This document shows, piece by piece, positions 9,375 to 19,000 of a stretch of DNA of 32,762 bases. Origin of the DNA: Burkholderiales bacterium (lineage in GTDB: Bacteria > Pseudomonadota > Gammaproteobacteria > Burkholderiales > Burkholderiaceae); NCBI GenBank assembly GCA_026225455.1, contig JAMFSV010000025.1, positions 1 through 32,762 of the forward strand. Reading direction: 5' to 3'. Below the pieces are notes generated by a model. It did not search any database. It had not been told where the DNA came from and saw only the letters and a program-made list of their open reading frames with translations. The translations under genes and the position numbers were made by a program. The stretch's first letter is position 1. The number at the start of each line of letters is the position of its first letter.

Positions 9375-12300
9375 ATGCCTGATCGACTGGACCCGTCGGA
9401 CCCGGCCGAGATTCGCCACGAGCATCCGGAGCGGAATGACCTGATTAAATCGGGCTCTGAAACATCCTCTGAGAACGTATCTCAGGTGCTGTGGCGCGTC
9501 TTCAGTATGCGGTTTCTGCGCGGTGCGCTCACCGCGGTGATTGTGCTCGCGCTGATATTGTATTTCGGCGTGGCGGCTACCGCGCTGGCACTGCGCTTCG
9601 TGGTGATGCCGCGCATCGATTCGTTCCGGCCCAACATCGAGGCCGCAGCATCCGAGGCGCTGGGGGCCCAAGTATCGATTGTCGCGCTCTCGGCACATTG
9701 GCAAGGTTTGTCGCCCGACATCGAAATCTTCGGCCTGACCGTGCGCAATACCCACGGCACAGTCGCGCTGTCGGTGCCGCATGCCAGTGCCGTCGCTGCC
9801 TGGCGCTCATTGGTGCGCTTCAAACCCCTGCTGACCAGTCTGCAAATCGAACATCCCGATGTGCTGGCGATCCGTCATGCCGACGGCACTTTCGAAATAG
9901 CGGGGGTGCCGCTCAAAATCGGCGGCGGCAATAAAAATCAGTTGGCGCATTGGCTGTTCACCCAAGATGTCATCGTTCTGCGCGGCGGGACCTTGCACTG
10001 GCAGGACGAAACCCGCTCGGCACCCAATCTCACGGTGCACAACATCAAGCTGGCGGTATTCAATTTTGGCCATGCACATCGAGTCGGGATACAAGCCGAC
10101 GGAGACGGTATGGTGCTGCGCGGCCCGCTGGACTTCCGCGCCAATTTCCGCAACGGTGTGCTGGCCGACCCCGGCGCGGCCGATGGTTGGCTCGGACGCG
10201 CCTACCTGAAAACCGGCGCGCTCGATCTGCCCAGCCTGAGCAATTACCTCAACTTGCCGATCGAAGCCGTGCAAGGACAAGTCAGCGGATCGGCCACTTT
10301 CGCCTTTGCGCAGATGAAACTCACCTCGGTGCAAGGCGAGCTGTCCGGCAATTCGCTGTTGCTGCGCGCCAATCCCCAATTGCCGCTGATCGATTCGCCC
10401 TCGGCGTCGCTGCACTTCGATTTGCGGCACAACGACAATGTCTATCAATTGGGAGTGCGCAATCTGTCGATGACACTCGCCGATGAAACCCCGCTGTCGG
10501 ACGGCACGCCGGTCGACCGCCTGCTGACGGTGAACCAGTTCGATGCGGTGTATAAAAACCCGATTACCGGCCATGGACAAATCTTCAGTATCAAAGGCGA
10601 TTTGGCCGATGTCGGTTTGCTGGCCAGCTTGTCGCGCAAATTACCGTTGCCGCGCAGCTTGATCGATCAACTGACCACCTTCGACCCACGCGGTGTGATT
10701 CGCAATTACACGGTTGCCTGGGAGCGTGCGGCGCCGTCCGCCGGGGCCCCCTCCAGTGCCGCAGTTGCCGGCGATAGCGAAGCGAACGGCAATGCGCCGG
10801 TGATCCATTTTCAACTCAAGGCGGCACTGGACAACCTCAGCATTGCACCGCAAATGCCGCCCGCGGGCTTGACCTCACAAGGCCACAAACGTGTCGGACT
10901 GCCGGGTTTTGACAATCTGAGCGGGGTCCTCGAAACCACCGAAAAAAAGGGTACGCTGACCCTGGACTCACACCACTCGGCAGTCACTATCCCGGGTCTG
11001 CTGGACGCGCCGCAAATCGATTTCGATGCACTGAGCGGCCATATCAATTGGGTGATCGGGCAAAATTCGGGGCATAGCTCGGGGCAAAACGGCACGCAAC
11101 GCACGATTGCCGTTCACGTCGCCGACCTGGCGCTGGACAATGCCGATCTCTCGGCCACCACGCAAGTCGACTACGCCAACGACGGCACCGGGTGCGGCAC
11201 GCTGGACCTGCTCTCGCACATCGATCAGATGAATCTCACGGCGGTAGCGCGTTACCTGCCCAGCAGCCTGAATCAGGATTTGCGGGATTATCTCGGTCAT
11301 GCACTGCGCAGTGGCACGGCGCATGACGCCACGATCCAAGTACAAGGTAAGCTGGAAGATTTCCCCTTCTCGCGCAAAGATAAGCCGGGCATCTTTCATA
11401 TCGTCGCGCCTTTCATCGACGGCAGCTTCGACCCCACACCAGTGCCGGCGGTACTCATGGGCAACGGTCGCGCTCAGCAATGGCCACCGCTGGAGCAAAT
11501 CAGCGGGACATTCGAATTGAACCGCGAAAAGCTCGACGTGACGGTAGCCGATGCGCGCTATAAAAACGTGATGCTGACCAACGTGCGCGCCCACATCGAC
11601 GATCTGTCCACGCCGAATAATCCGCTGATTGTGGCGGGCGGCGGCGAAGGACCGGTAGGCGATCTACTCGCTTACATCGATGCCAGCCCGGTCTCGTTCT
11701 GGACCGGCCATATCGTTGACAAGTTGAATGGACGCGGCCCCGCCGCCTTGGCCCTCAGGCTTGAATTGCCACGGGAAAAAGGCGGCCAGACGCACGTGAG
11801 CGGCACCGTCGGTTTGCGCGGCGATACCCTGAACTACCCAGTGGGACCTGCTCTTAGCCAGACCACCGGGCAACTCCAGTTCACCGAACATAGTTTGACG
11901 CTGCAACGCATCACCGGTCAGTTCCTCGGCGACACCCTCAATGCCCAGGGCGGCATCAATCCGGACGGCACGATTGCCGCCACCGTCTCCGGCCGTCTCA
12001 ATGCGGCAGTATTGCGTGGTGAACTGAGCCAGGACACGCTGGGCCGGCTCGCGGGCAAATTGTCCGGCACGGCCGCCTATTCGGTGAGTTTTCGCGCCGC
12101 CCACCCGGGCCTGCCCGAAATCACCGGCAACGCCGACTTGAGCGGGCTGGCCATCGACCTGCCCGCGCCGCTGGGCAAAGCGCAGGGTGCGGAAATGCCC
12201 TTGCGCTTCGAAATCCGTCCCCAGGGAATGGACAACAACCCGGGCGCCATGGGTGCCGAAGCGACCAACACCACCCACGTCAAAGGCACTTTTATCCCGC

Positions 12301-13895
12301 TGCCGGTCAAACCTCCGCTGACCCAAATCGAAGCGCAGATTGGGCCGGTGTCGCTGGCCTATCTAGTGCACGCCGGGGACAATGCCGACATGCGGCCCAG
12401 CGAGCCCGCCACCTGGGCCGCGCCCGTGGTGGTAAAAGGCGCGATCGGGATCAATCGGCCGGCGGTGATGCCCGCCCACGGTGTCATTGCGGCGGTCACC
12501 TTGAATACACTCGACCTCGACGCATGGCGCACGGCGCTGGCGCAATTGTTTCCGGCAGCGCCCGCGGTTCCACTGGCCAAAACCGCCGGCAGCGATACGG
12601 TTAATAGCACCGCCGCTGGCCCGACCGGTAGTCCAGCCAGCGGCCCGGGGAATACCATGGCGGATTTTTTGCCGACCCAGCTTAAAGCCCATATAAGCAG
12701 CCTGGATCTGCTCGCCCGCACTTGGGACAATGTCAACCTGGAAGGTTCGCATCTGAGCGACGCATGGCAGGCGGAAATAAGCTCGGACCAGCTCGCCGGC
12801 CGTCTCGCCTGGCACCCGCAAAGTACGCTGAGTGCCGCGGGCGCATTCGAAGCGCACCTGTCCAAACTGGTGATTCCACCGCAGCATGAAGGCACGCCGT
12901 TGATGCAAACCCTGCGCACCCAACCGCATCTGTTGCCGGCGGTCGATGTGGTGATCGACGATTTCACCGCCTCCAATCATGCAATCGGCAAATTCGAATT
13001 GCAGGCCCGCAATCTGCAACGCGATGGGGTCCCGGTGTGGCAAATCGACCAGCTCAAAATCAGCAATCCGGCCGCCAAGCTCAGCGCCACCGGCAACTGG
13101 CGGCTGGCGGCTGGCGAGCCGGCCCCGGATGCACCCGGCACGCCGGATCCGGGGAGCCGCCCCAGCGCAGCACAAGCGACCGCGACCGATCCGCGACGCA
13201 CCGAACTCGATTTCAAACTCGATATCAGCGACGGCGGCGCCCTGCTCAACCGGCTCGGTTTACCGCGCACACTGAAAGATGGCAAAGGCCTGCTGGCCGG
13301 TCACATCGACTGGCGCGGCAGCCCGGACACCATCGATGCGCCGACGCTGGCCGGCAATTTGTCGCTGGACTTGCGTCATGGTCAGATCCTCAAGGTCGAC
13401 CCAGGTATCGGCAAACTGCTGGGAGTGCTCAGCCTGCAAAGCCTGGTGCGCTTTATTACCTTCGACTTCCGCGGCGTGGTGGGCAGCGGGCTCGCGTTCG
13501 ACTCGATCACCGCCAGCAGCAAAATCGCGCAAGGCGTGGCGCGCAGCGACGATTTCAAGATCAATAGTTCGGTCGCCCACGTTGCGATCCAAGGCAGTGC
13601 CGACATTCCGCACGAAACCCAAAACCTCGAGGTCACGGTTGTGCCGACCTTGAGCGCCAGTTCGGCCGCGCTGGCGGCGACCGTGGTCAACCCATTACTG
13701 GGTTTGAGCACCTTCGTGGCCCAGTTGGTCTTGTCGGATTCGCTGTCGAAAGCGCTGGCCGTGGAGTATTCGGTCACAGGCTCCTGGGCCGCGCCCGAGA
13801 TTCGCCAGATCAAAGGCAAAGACAGCAAAACGCCGTTTACCAATCCGGCACGTTCCGCCGCCCCCTCAGGTCCGGTCGCCGCAGCAGGGCAATAA
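9375..13895 (+). CDS. YhdP family protein (DUF3971 / AsmA-like, predicted envelope lipid transport)
   Basis: 1506 aa; N-terminal TM (LRGALTAVIVLALILYFGVAATALALRFVVMPRIDSFRPNIEAAASEALGAQVSI); C-terminal GIGKLLGVLSLQSLVRFITFDFRGVVGSGLAFDSITASSKIAQGVARSDDFKINSSVAHVAIQGSADI is typical of YhdP. Confidence 0.9.
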   Translation: MPDRLDPSDPAEIRHEHPERNDLIKSGSETSSENVSQVLWRVFSMRFLRGALTAVIVLALILYFGVAATALALRFVVMPRIDSFRPNIEAAASEALGAQVSIVALSAHWQGLSPDIEIFGLTVRNTHGTVALSVPHASAVAAWRSLVRFKPLLTSLQIEHPDVLAIRHADGTFEIAGVPLKIGGGNKNQLAHWLFTQDVIVLRGGTLHWQDETRSAPNLTVHNIKLAVFNFGHAHRVGIQADGDGMVLRGPLDFRANFRNGVLADPGAADGWLGRAYLKTGALDLPSLSNYLNLPIEAVQGQVSGSATFAFAQMKLTSVQGELSGNSLLLRANPQLPLIDSPSASLHFDLRHNDNVYQLGVRNLSMTLADETPLSDGTPVDRLLTVNQFDAVYKNPITGHGQIFSIKGDLADVGLLASLSRKLPLPRSLIDQLTTFDPRGVIRNYTVAWERAAPSAGAPSSAAVAGDSEANGNAPVIHFQLKAALDNLSIAPQMPPAGLTSQGHKRVGLPGFDNLSGVLETTEKKGTLTLDSHHSAVTIPGLLDAPQIDFDALSGHINWVIGQNSGHSSGQNGTQRTIAVHVADLALDNADLSATTQVDYANDGTGCGTLDLLSHIDQMNLTAVARYLPSSLNQDLRDYLGHALRSGTAHDATIQVQGKLEDFPFSRKDKPGIFHIVAPFIDGSFDPTPVPAVLMGNGRAQQWPPLEQISGTFELNREKLDVTVADARYKNVMLTNVRAHIDDLSTPNNPLIVAGGGEGPVGDLLAYIDASPVSFWTGHIVDKLNGRGPAALALRLELPREKGGQTHVSGTVGLRGDTLNYPVGPALSQTTGQLQFTEHSLTLQRITGQFLGDTLNAQGGINPDGTIAATVSGRLNAAVLRGELSQDTLGRLAGKLSGTAAYSVSFRAAHPGLPEITGNADLSGLAIDLPAPLGKAQGAEMPLRFEIRPQGMDNNPGAMGAEATNTTHVKGTFIPLPVKPPLTQIEAQIGPVSLAYLVHAGDNADMRPSEPATWAAPVVVKGAIGINRPAVMPAHGVIAAVTLNTLDLDAWRTALAQLFPAAPAVPLAKTAGSDTVNSTAAGPTGSPASGPGNTMADFLPTQLKAHISSLDLLARTWDNVNLEGSHLSDAWQAEISSDQLAGRLAWHPQSTLSAAGAFEAHLSKLVIPPQHEGTPLMQTLRTQPHLLPAVDVVIDDFTASNHAIGKFELQARNLQRDGVPVWQIDQLKISNPAAKLSATGNWRLAAGEPAPDAPGTPDPGSRPSAAQATATDPRRTELDFKLDISDGGALLNRLGLPRTLKDGKGLLAGHIDWRGSPDTIDAPTLAGNLSLDLRHGQILKVDPGIGKLLGVLSLQSLVRFITFDFRGVVGSGLAFDSITASSKIAQGVARSDDFKINSSVAHVAIQGSADIPHETQNLEVTVVPTLSASSAALAATVVNPLLGLSTFVAQLVLSDSLSKALAVEYSVTGSWAAPEIRQIKGKDSKTPFTNPARSAAPSGPVAAAGQ

Positions 13896-14011
13896 ATCAT
13901 CGCTGAGCGACGCTGCGCGGCCTGAGTTACCGGGCCTGGCAGTGGTTGCCGCCCAGCCAGGCAACGGGCCGCCCAAGCTTCATGCAGTTTGCACCACTCT
14001 TTGCAACTCGC

Positions 14012-14914
14012 TCACATTGGGTCGAGTTCGGTATGCCAGCGCTGCGCCATAAATTCGATAAAACAACTTACCCGGGCGGACAACGCGGTGTCGCGGTAAT
14101 ACACCGCGCTGATCGTCTGCCGATGCTCGCTCAGCAGGGCCGGCAGGACACATTTGAGCCGCCCGGCGCGGATATCGCCGTCGCTCATAAACGCCGATAA
14201 CGCAACGATACCGAGCCCAGCCAAGGCCAGGTGGCGCAAGGTTTCGCCACTGGAGGCAGCGAGGTCGGGGACGATTTTCAGGCGCTCGGCGCCGGCCAGG
14301 CGCAAAGGCCAGTGATTCAATACTTCAGGATCGGTAAAACCGAGTAGCCGATGCTGCGCCAAGGCCGCGACATCCTGCGGCTCGCCGTGGGCCGCCAGGT
14401 AAGCGGGGCTCGCCAGCAAGCGCACTTGGCTAGTGCCCAGGACCCGCGCGTGCAAGCTTGAGTCGGCCAGGGTACCGATACGCAAGGCAATGTCGGTGCG
14501 CTGCTCCAGCAGGTCGACATTGCGCTCATGACTGGTCAATTCCAAGCGGATGTCCGGGTACAAACGGGTGAATTCGGCCATCAGCGGCACCACGCAGTGC
14601 AGCATGAAAGGCGAGGCGGCATCGACCCGCAGCCGCCCGGCCAGTTTGTTGCGCCGCACCGCCAGGGTTTCCTCGGCCTGCGCCATGGCGCGCAGGATAG
14701 TCCGGGCGCCGTCGAGAAACAACGCCCCATCCTCGGTCAAGCTCAGCCGCCGCGTGGTCCGTTGCAGCAATGTAGCCGCCAGCCTCTGCTCCAAACGGCT
14801 CAAGGCGCGGCTAACGCCGGAGGTGGTTTGCCCTAATTGTTCGGCCGCCGCAGTGATCGAACCGCTGTCGACCACGGTCACAAAAGCCAGCAATTCATCG
14901 GTGGAAAAGGTCAT
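14012..14914 (-). CDS. LysR-family transcriptional regulator
   Basis: N-terminal wHTH: MTFSTDELLAFVTVVDSGSITAAAEQLGQTTSGVSRALSRLEQRLAATLLQRTTRRLSLTEDG; 300 aa with an LTTR effector domain. Confidence 0.93.
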   Translation of the reverse strand: MTFSTDELLAFVTVVDSGSITAAAEQLGQTTSGVSRALSRLEQRLAATLLQRTTRRLSLTEDGALFLDGARTILRAMAQAEETLAVRRNKLAGRLRVDAASPFMLHCVVPLMAEFTRLYPDIRLELTSHERNVDLLEQRTDIALRIGTLADSSLHARVLGTSQVRLLASPAYLAAHGEPQDVAALAQHRLLGFTDPEVLNHWPLRLAGAERLKIVPDLAASSGETLRHLALAGLGIVALSAFMSDGDIRAGRLKCVLPALLSEHRQTISAVYYRDTALSARVSCFIEFMAQRWHTELDPM

Positions 14915-14935
14915 TAGCAGCGCATTTGTTGATTT

Positions 14936-14960
14936 TTAATCAAGTATGTTTTGAGATTAA
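14936..14960. promoter_or_regulatory. Candidate LysR-type operator TTAATC-N13-GATTAA
   Basis: Inverted repeat arms 14936-14941 and 14955-14960 in the 111-nt intergenic region between the divergent LysR gene and the epimerase. Confidence 0.45.
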
Positions 14961-15025
14961 CACGGTTTTTGCCTTGAATTAAATCCGGAGAATGACTGCA
15001 TCGAGATCCCAACAGGAGCAGGACG

Positions 15026-15919
15026 ATGAATATATTTGTTACGGGTGCAGCAGGTTTTATCGGCGGTTCCGTCGCCGTGGGCATGGTCCGCGCCGGACAC
15101 CAAGTCAGCGGCCTGGTGCGCCATGCCGGGCAGGCCGACGCATTGGCCGAGCTGGGCATTACGCCGGTGCTCGGCGACCTGGATCAAGCCGACCTGCTGA
15201 TCGAGCAGGCACGCGGAGCCGACGCTGTGATCAATGCCGCGAGCAGCGACCATGCGGGCGCCGTTGACGCTCTCATCGAAGGGTTGCGCGATTCGGGCAA
15301 AGTGCTGCTGCATACCAGCGGCTCCAGCATCGTCGGCGACGCCTCGGGGGGCCTGGCCAGCGACAAAGTCTATGACGAAGACACGCTGCCGACGCCGACA
15401 GCAGATAAAGCCGCGCGAGTCGCCATCGACCAACAGGTGCTGGCGGCAGCGCAACTCGGCATCCGCACCGCCGTGCTGTGCAATACGCTGATCTACGGCA
15501 CTGGGCTGGCACTGTCGCGCGACAGCGTGCAACTGCCGCGCTTGATCCACCAGGCACACCAGAGCGGCGTGGTACGCCACGTCGGTCCCGGTCTCAATAT
15601 CTGGTCGACCGTGCATATCGAAGACGTGGTCCAGCTCTATCGCCTGGCGCTGGAAAAAAGCCCGGCCGGCACCTTCTATTTTGTCGAAAATGGCGAAGCG
15701 TCGTTTCGCGACATGAGCGCGGCGATCGCCACCGCGCTCAAGCTGGGACCGGCACAGGATTGGCCGCTGCAGGATGCGATCGCCGCCTGGGGCTATGAAA
15801 TGGCCTCCTACGCTTTGGGCTCGAATAGCCGGGTACGCGGCACGCGCGCCCGCACGCTGCTGGGCTGGTCGCCCCGACATGCGTCGGTGCTCGACTGGAT
15901 CGCGACCGAAGTACGTTAA
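15026..15919 (+). CDS. NAD(P)-dependent epimerase/dehydratase (extended SDR)
   Basis: MNIFVTGAAGFIGGSVAVGMVRAGHQVSGLVRH: Rossmann TGxxGFIG motif; 297 aa. Confidence 0.92.
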   Translation: MNIFVTGAAGFIGGSVAVGMVRAGHQVSGLVRHAGQADALAELGITPVLGDLDQADLLIEQARGADAVINAASSDHAGAVDALIEGLRDSGKVLLHTSGSSIVGDASGGLASDKVYDEDTLPTPTADKAARVAIDQQVLAAAQLGIRTAVLCNTLIYGTGLALSRDSVQLPRLIHQAHQSGVVRHVGPGLNIWSTVHIEDVVQLYRLALEKSPAGTFYFVENGEASFRDMSAAIATALKLGPAQDWPLQDAIAAWGYEMASYALGSNSRVRGTRARTLLGWSPRHASVLDWIATEVR

Positions 15920-16043
15920 ATGTGGGCCGCCCATTCAGTGCACCGAGTACGCCCACAGTTAAACCCATGGGCGTCGGGCGGACTCTCCTGCAAGCGCGTT
16001 ACACTCACGTTAAGCCCACCCTTGAGCGTGACCATCCGCCCCC

Positions 16044-16928
16044 ATGAACTCCTCTGCCGCCACCGTGTCCGCTGCTTTATCAGCTTCACTGCCCGCTTCA
16101 TTGTCCACCTCGCTGCCGCCCGCGCCCGTCAAAGTCGCAGCCTTGCAAATGGTCAGCGTCCCTGACGTGCAGGCCAACCTGGCCCAGGCCGGCGAGTTGA
16201 TTGCCCAAGCCGCGGCCGACGGCGCGCAGATGGTGCTGCTGCCTGAATATTTTTGCTTTATGGGTTTCAAGGACACCGATAAGGTTGCGCTGCGGGAAAC
16301 CCCAGGCGACGGTCCGATCCAGTCATTTTTATCGCACGCGGCGCAAACTCATGGCGTGTGGGTAGTGGGCGGCACCTTGCCGCTGGTAGCCCCCGAAGCC
16401 GGACGCGTGCTGAATACCACCTTGGTGTTCGACCCGCACGGCGTGCAAGTCGCGCGCTACGACAAAATCCACCTGTTCAGTTTTTCCAAAGGCCAGGATC
16501 AATTCGACGAAGCGCGCACTATCCGGCCCGGCGACCAGCCCCCCTGCAGCTTTGTCTCACCGGCCGGCCGCGTGGGTTTGTCGATCTGCTACGACCTGCG
16601 TTTTCCCGAACTGTATCGCGCCCTGGGCGACTGCGCGCTGATGCTGGTGCCCGCCGCCTTTACTTACACCACCGGCCGCGCCCATTGGGAATTGCTGCTG
16701 CGCGCACGCGCCGTGGAAAACCAGTGTTATGTCCTGGCAGCCGCCCAAGGCGGAACCCACCCGACCGGACGTAGAACCTGGGGTCATAGCATGTTGATCG
16801 ACCCGTGGGGCGAGATCGTCGCCGAACTCGACGAGGGCCCCGGCGTGGTGCTGGGCGAACTCGATCCGCAACGGATTATCGAGGTCAGAGCCAGCCTCCC
16901 GGCCCTGCGGCATCGTGTTCTGCTCTAG
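16044..16928 (+). CDS. Carbon-nitrogen hydrolase, nitrilase superfamily (Nit1-like deaminated-glutathione amidase)
   Basis: VVLLPEYFCFMGF-like MVLLPEYFCFMGFKDTDK, KIHLFSF, GLSICYDLRFPELYRALGDCALMLVPAAFTYTTGRAHWELLLRARAVENQCYVLAAAQGG: the Glu-Lys-Cys triad contexts of the family. Confidence 0.93.
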   Translation: MNSSAATVSAALSASLPASLSTSLPPAPVKVAALQMVSVPDVQANLAQAGELIAQAAADGAQMVLLPEYFCFMGFKDTDKVALRETPGDGPIQSFLSHAAQTHGVWVVGGTLPLVAPEAGRVLNTTLVFDPHGVQVARYDKIHLFSFSKGQDQFDEARTIRPGDQPPCSFVSPAGRVGLSICYDLRFPELYRALGDCALMLVPAAFTYTTGRAHWELLLRARAVENQCYVLAAAQGGTHPTGRRTWGHSMLIDPWGEIVAELDEGPGVVLGELDPQRIIEVRASLPALRHRVLL

Positions 16929-17174
16929 ACCGCAGTGAATTCAAACGCCCGGCGCATACCGCGACACCTTGTACAATCGTTATCCGGCGGCATATAGACG
17001 GTAATCCAGGCACGCCGGGCAAGGCTCGCCCGCGTAAGCAAGCACGGCATTTTCCGGCTCCCAAGCCGTAAAGCGCCGATTGGTGTAACTTATAGGGTAT
17101 TAGGTATAAAACAGGGCAAGCGATCCTCTTGCCGTGTCACCCCATCACGCCGAACTCACTCAAAAATCGTACGC

Positions 17175-18641
17175 ATGAATATTATCGAACCGGGTATCCG
17201 CAATCTGGCAACCGCCAAAGAGCTCCTGCTAACGCCTTATGGACTGGACGAGGCAATACTGACGCGTGTACTCGCCGATATATTTACCCATCGGGTCGAC
17301 TACGCCGATCTGTATTTCCAGACCACCCGCAGCGAGGCCTGGAGCCTGGAAGAAGGCATCGTCAAATCGGGCAGCTTCAGTATCGACCAAGGTGTCGGCG
17401 TGCGCGCCATCGCCGGCGATCGGACCGCCTTTGCTTATTCGGACGATCTTTCGGCAGAAGCCATCCAGCAGGCAGCCGCCGCGACCCGCGCGATTGCCAA
17501 AGCCGGCGGCGGGCGGCAACGGATCAAGGTGGCCAGCTCCCTGAAAGGCTCATTCGGGCGCGATCTTTATCTGCCATCCGACCCCTTGCAATCGCTGGAC
17601 GCCACGGCCAAGGTGAAACTGCTGGAGCGCATCGAAAAGATGGCGCGCAGCCGCGACCCCCGCATCACACAAGTGATGGCAGGCCTGGCCGGCGACTATG
17701 ACGTGGTACTGGTGGCACGCAGCGACGGCGTGCTGGCGGCCGATATCCGGCCGCTGGTGCGGGTTTCCGTGACGGTGATTGCGGAACAAAACGGCCGCCG
17801 CGAAATCGGCAGCGCCGGCGGCGGCGGTCGCTACGACTACAACTATTTCACCGACGCGCGCTTGTCGTCGTTTGTCGACGAAGCGGTGCGTTCAGCCTTG
17901 GTCAATCTCGACGCACGCCCGGCACCGGCCGGCGCGATGACGGTGGTACTCGGACCGGGCTGGCCCGGGATCCTGCTGCACGAAGCCATCGGCCACGGCC
18001 TGGAAGGCGATTTCAACCGCAAAGGTTCGTCCGCGTTTGCCGGGCAAATCGGCGAGCGGGTGGCCGCCAAAGGCGTCACCGTGGTCGACGACGGCACGCT
18101 GCCGAATCGGCGCGGCTCGCTCAATATCGACGACGAGGGCAATCCCACGCAGTGCACCACCTTGATCGAGGACGGCATCCTGAAGGGTTATATCCAGGAC
18201 ACGCTCAACGCGCGCCTGATGAAAATGCCGGTTACCGGCAATGCGCGCCGCGAATCCTACGCCGCCCTGCCGATGCCGCGCATGACCAACACCTATATGC
18301 TGAACGGCGAGCGCGACCCGCAAGAAATTATCGAGTCGGTCAAACACGGTTTATATGCGGTTAATTTCGGTGGCGGCCAGGTCGACATCACCAACGGCAA
18401 ATTTGTGTTCTCGGCTTCCGAGGCTTATATGATCGAAGACGGCAAGATCACCTACCCGGTGAAAGGCGCCACTTTGATCGGCAGCGGCCCGGAATCGCTG
18501 AAAGACGTCAGCATGATCGGCAACGATATGGCGCTGGACACCGGTATCGGCGTTTGCGGCAAAGAGGGCCAGAGTGTGCCGGTAGGCGTAGGCCAACCGA
18601 CTTTGCGCATCGACCGGATGACGGTAGGCGGAACCGCTTAA
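17175..18641 (+). CDS. tldD: Metalloprotease TldD
   Basis: [85 protein letters not shown] (HExxxH); 488 aa. Confidence 0.96.
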   Translation: MNIIEPGIRNLATAKELLLTPYGLDEAILTRVLADIFTHRVDYADLYFQTTRSEAWSLEEGIVKSGSFSIDQGVGVRAIAGDRTAFAYSDDLSAEAIQQAAAATRAIAKAGGGRQRIKVASSLKGSFGRDLYLPSDPLQSLDATAKVKLLERIEKMARSRDPRITQVMAGLAGDYDVVLVARSDGVLAADIRPLVRVSVTVIAEQNGRREIGSAGGGGRYDYNYFTDARLSSFVDEAVRSALVNLDARPAPAGAMTVVLGPGWPGILLHEAIGHGLEGDFNRKGSSAFAGQIGERVAAKGVTVVDDGTLPNRRGSLNIDDEGNPTQCTTLIEDGILKGYIQDTLNARLMKMPVTGNARRESYAALPMPRMTNTYMLNGERDPQEIIESVKHGLYAVNFGGGQVDITNGKFVFSASEAYMIEDGKITYPVKGATLIGSGPESLKDVSMIGNDMALDTGIGVCGKEGQSVPVGVGQPTLRIDRMTVGGTA

Positions 18642-18661
18642 AAACTGAAAAAGCAGCATGG

Positions 18662-18700
18662 AATGCACGTTTCGCGCCAAAAAACAGCTAAACGTGCATT
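18662..18700 (+). terminator. Inverted repeat AATGCACGTTT-N17-AAACGTGCATT followed by TTC, probable tldD terminator
   Basis: 11-nt perfect arms 18662-18672 and 18690-18700, 20 nt after the tldD stop. Confidence 0.55.
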
Positions 18701-18726
18701 TTCTCCGCATTTTATATCCCAAGAGC

Positions 18727-18755
18727 TTGTCAGCTTCGCTGGCACGCGTTATAAA
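18727..18755 (+). promoter_or_regulatory. Sigma70-like promoter for the aroG leader: TTGTCA-N17-TATAAA
   Basis: -35 TTGTCA at 18727-18732, 17-nt spacer, -10 TATAAA at 18750-18755; predicted start near 18762. Confidence 0.7.
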
Positions 18756-18789
18756 GCAATACTGAATTCATAGCCCGGATCGCCTTGCC

Positions 18790-18861
18790 ATGTTTGCCTC
18801 CTCCTTCTGGTTTTATTTTTATAGCTATCTCGAACCGCTGGCGGAAGGAGAGGATCGGTAA
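18790..18861 (+). CDS. Aromatic leader peptide (candidate attenuator peptide of aroG)
   Basis: ATG TTT GCC TCC TCC TTC TGG TTT TAT TTT TAT AGC TAT CTC GAA CCG CTG GCG GAA GGA GAG GAT CGG TAA = MFASSFWFYFYSYLEPLAEGEDR*; codons 6-13 are F W F Y F Y S Y. Below the ORF track size cutoff. SD sequence is weak. Confidence 0.75.
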   Translation: MFASSFWFYFYSYLEPLAEGEDR

Positions 18862-18879
18862 CGGTCCTAAAAAGATCCC

Positions 18880-18911
18880 AAAAAACCGCCAGCCACCCTG
18901 GCGGTTTTTTT
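18880..18911 (+). terminator. Intrinsic terminator (attenuator stem) upstream of aroG
   Basis: AAAAAA CCGCCAG-CCACC-CTGGCGG TTTTTTT: arms 18886-18892 and 18898-18904, T-run 18905-18911. Confidence 0.85.
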
Positions 18912-19000
18912 ATTGCTTTTTTCGGCGTAGCGCATGGGCCCAACCTCTAGCGCCCGCCAAACCGACAAACAGATTAGCGACATCCCTTTTGGAGCTTTAA

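Noticed and set aside
12363-13175. 270-aa and overlapping 205-aa minus-strand ORFs
   Set aside because: Antisense to the yhdP-like gene; composition is typical of shadow frames and there is no family signature.
14957-15934. 325-aa minus-strand ORF longer than the opposing epimerase
   Set aside because: The plus-strand frame has a clear SDR Rossmann motif; the minus frame is a shadow and would overlap the shared LysR/SDR promoter.
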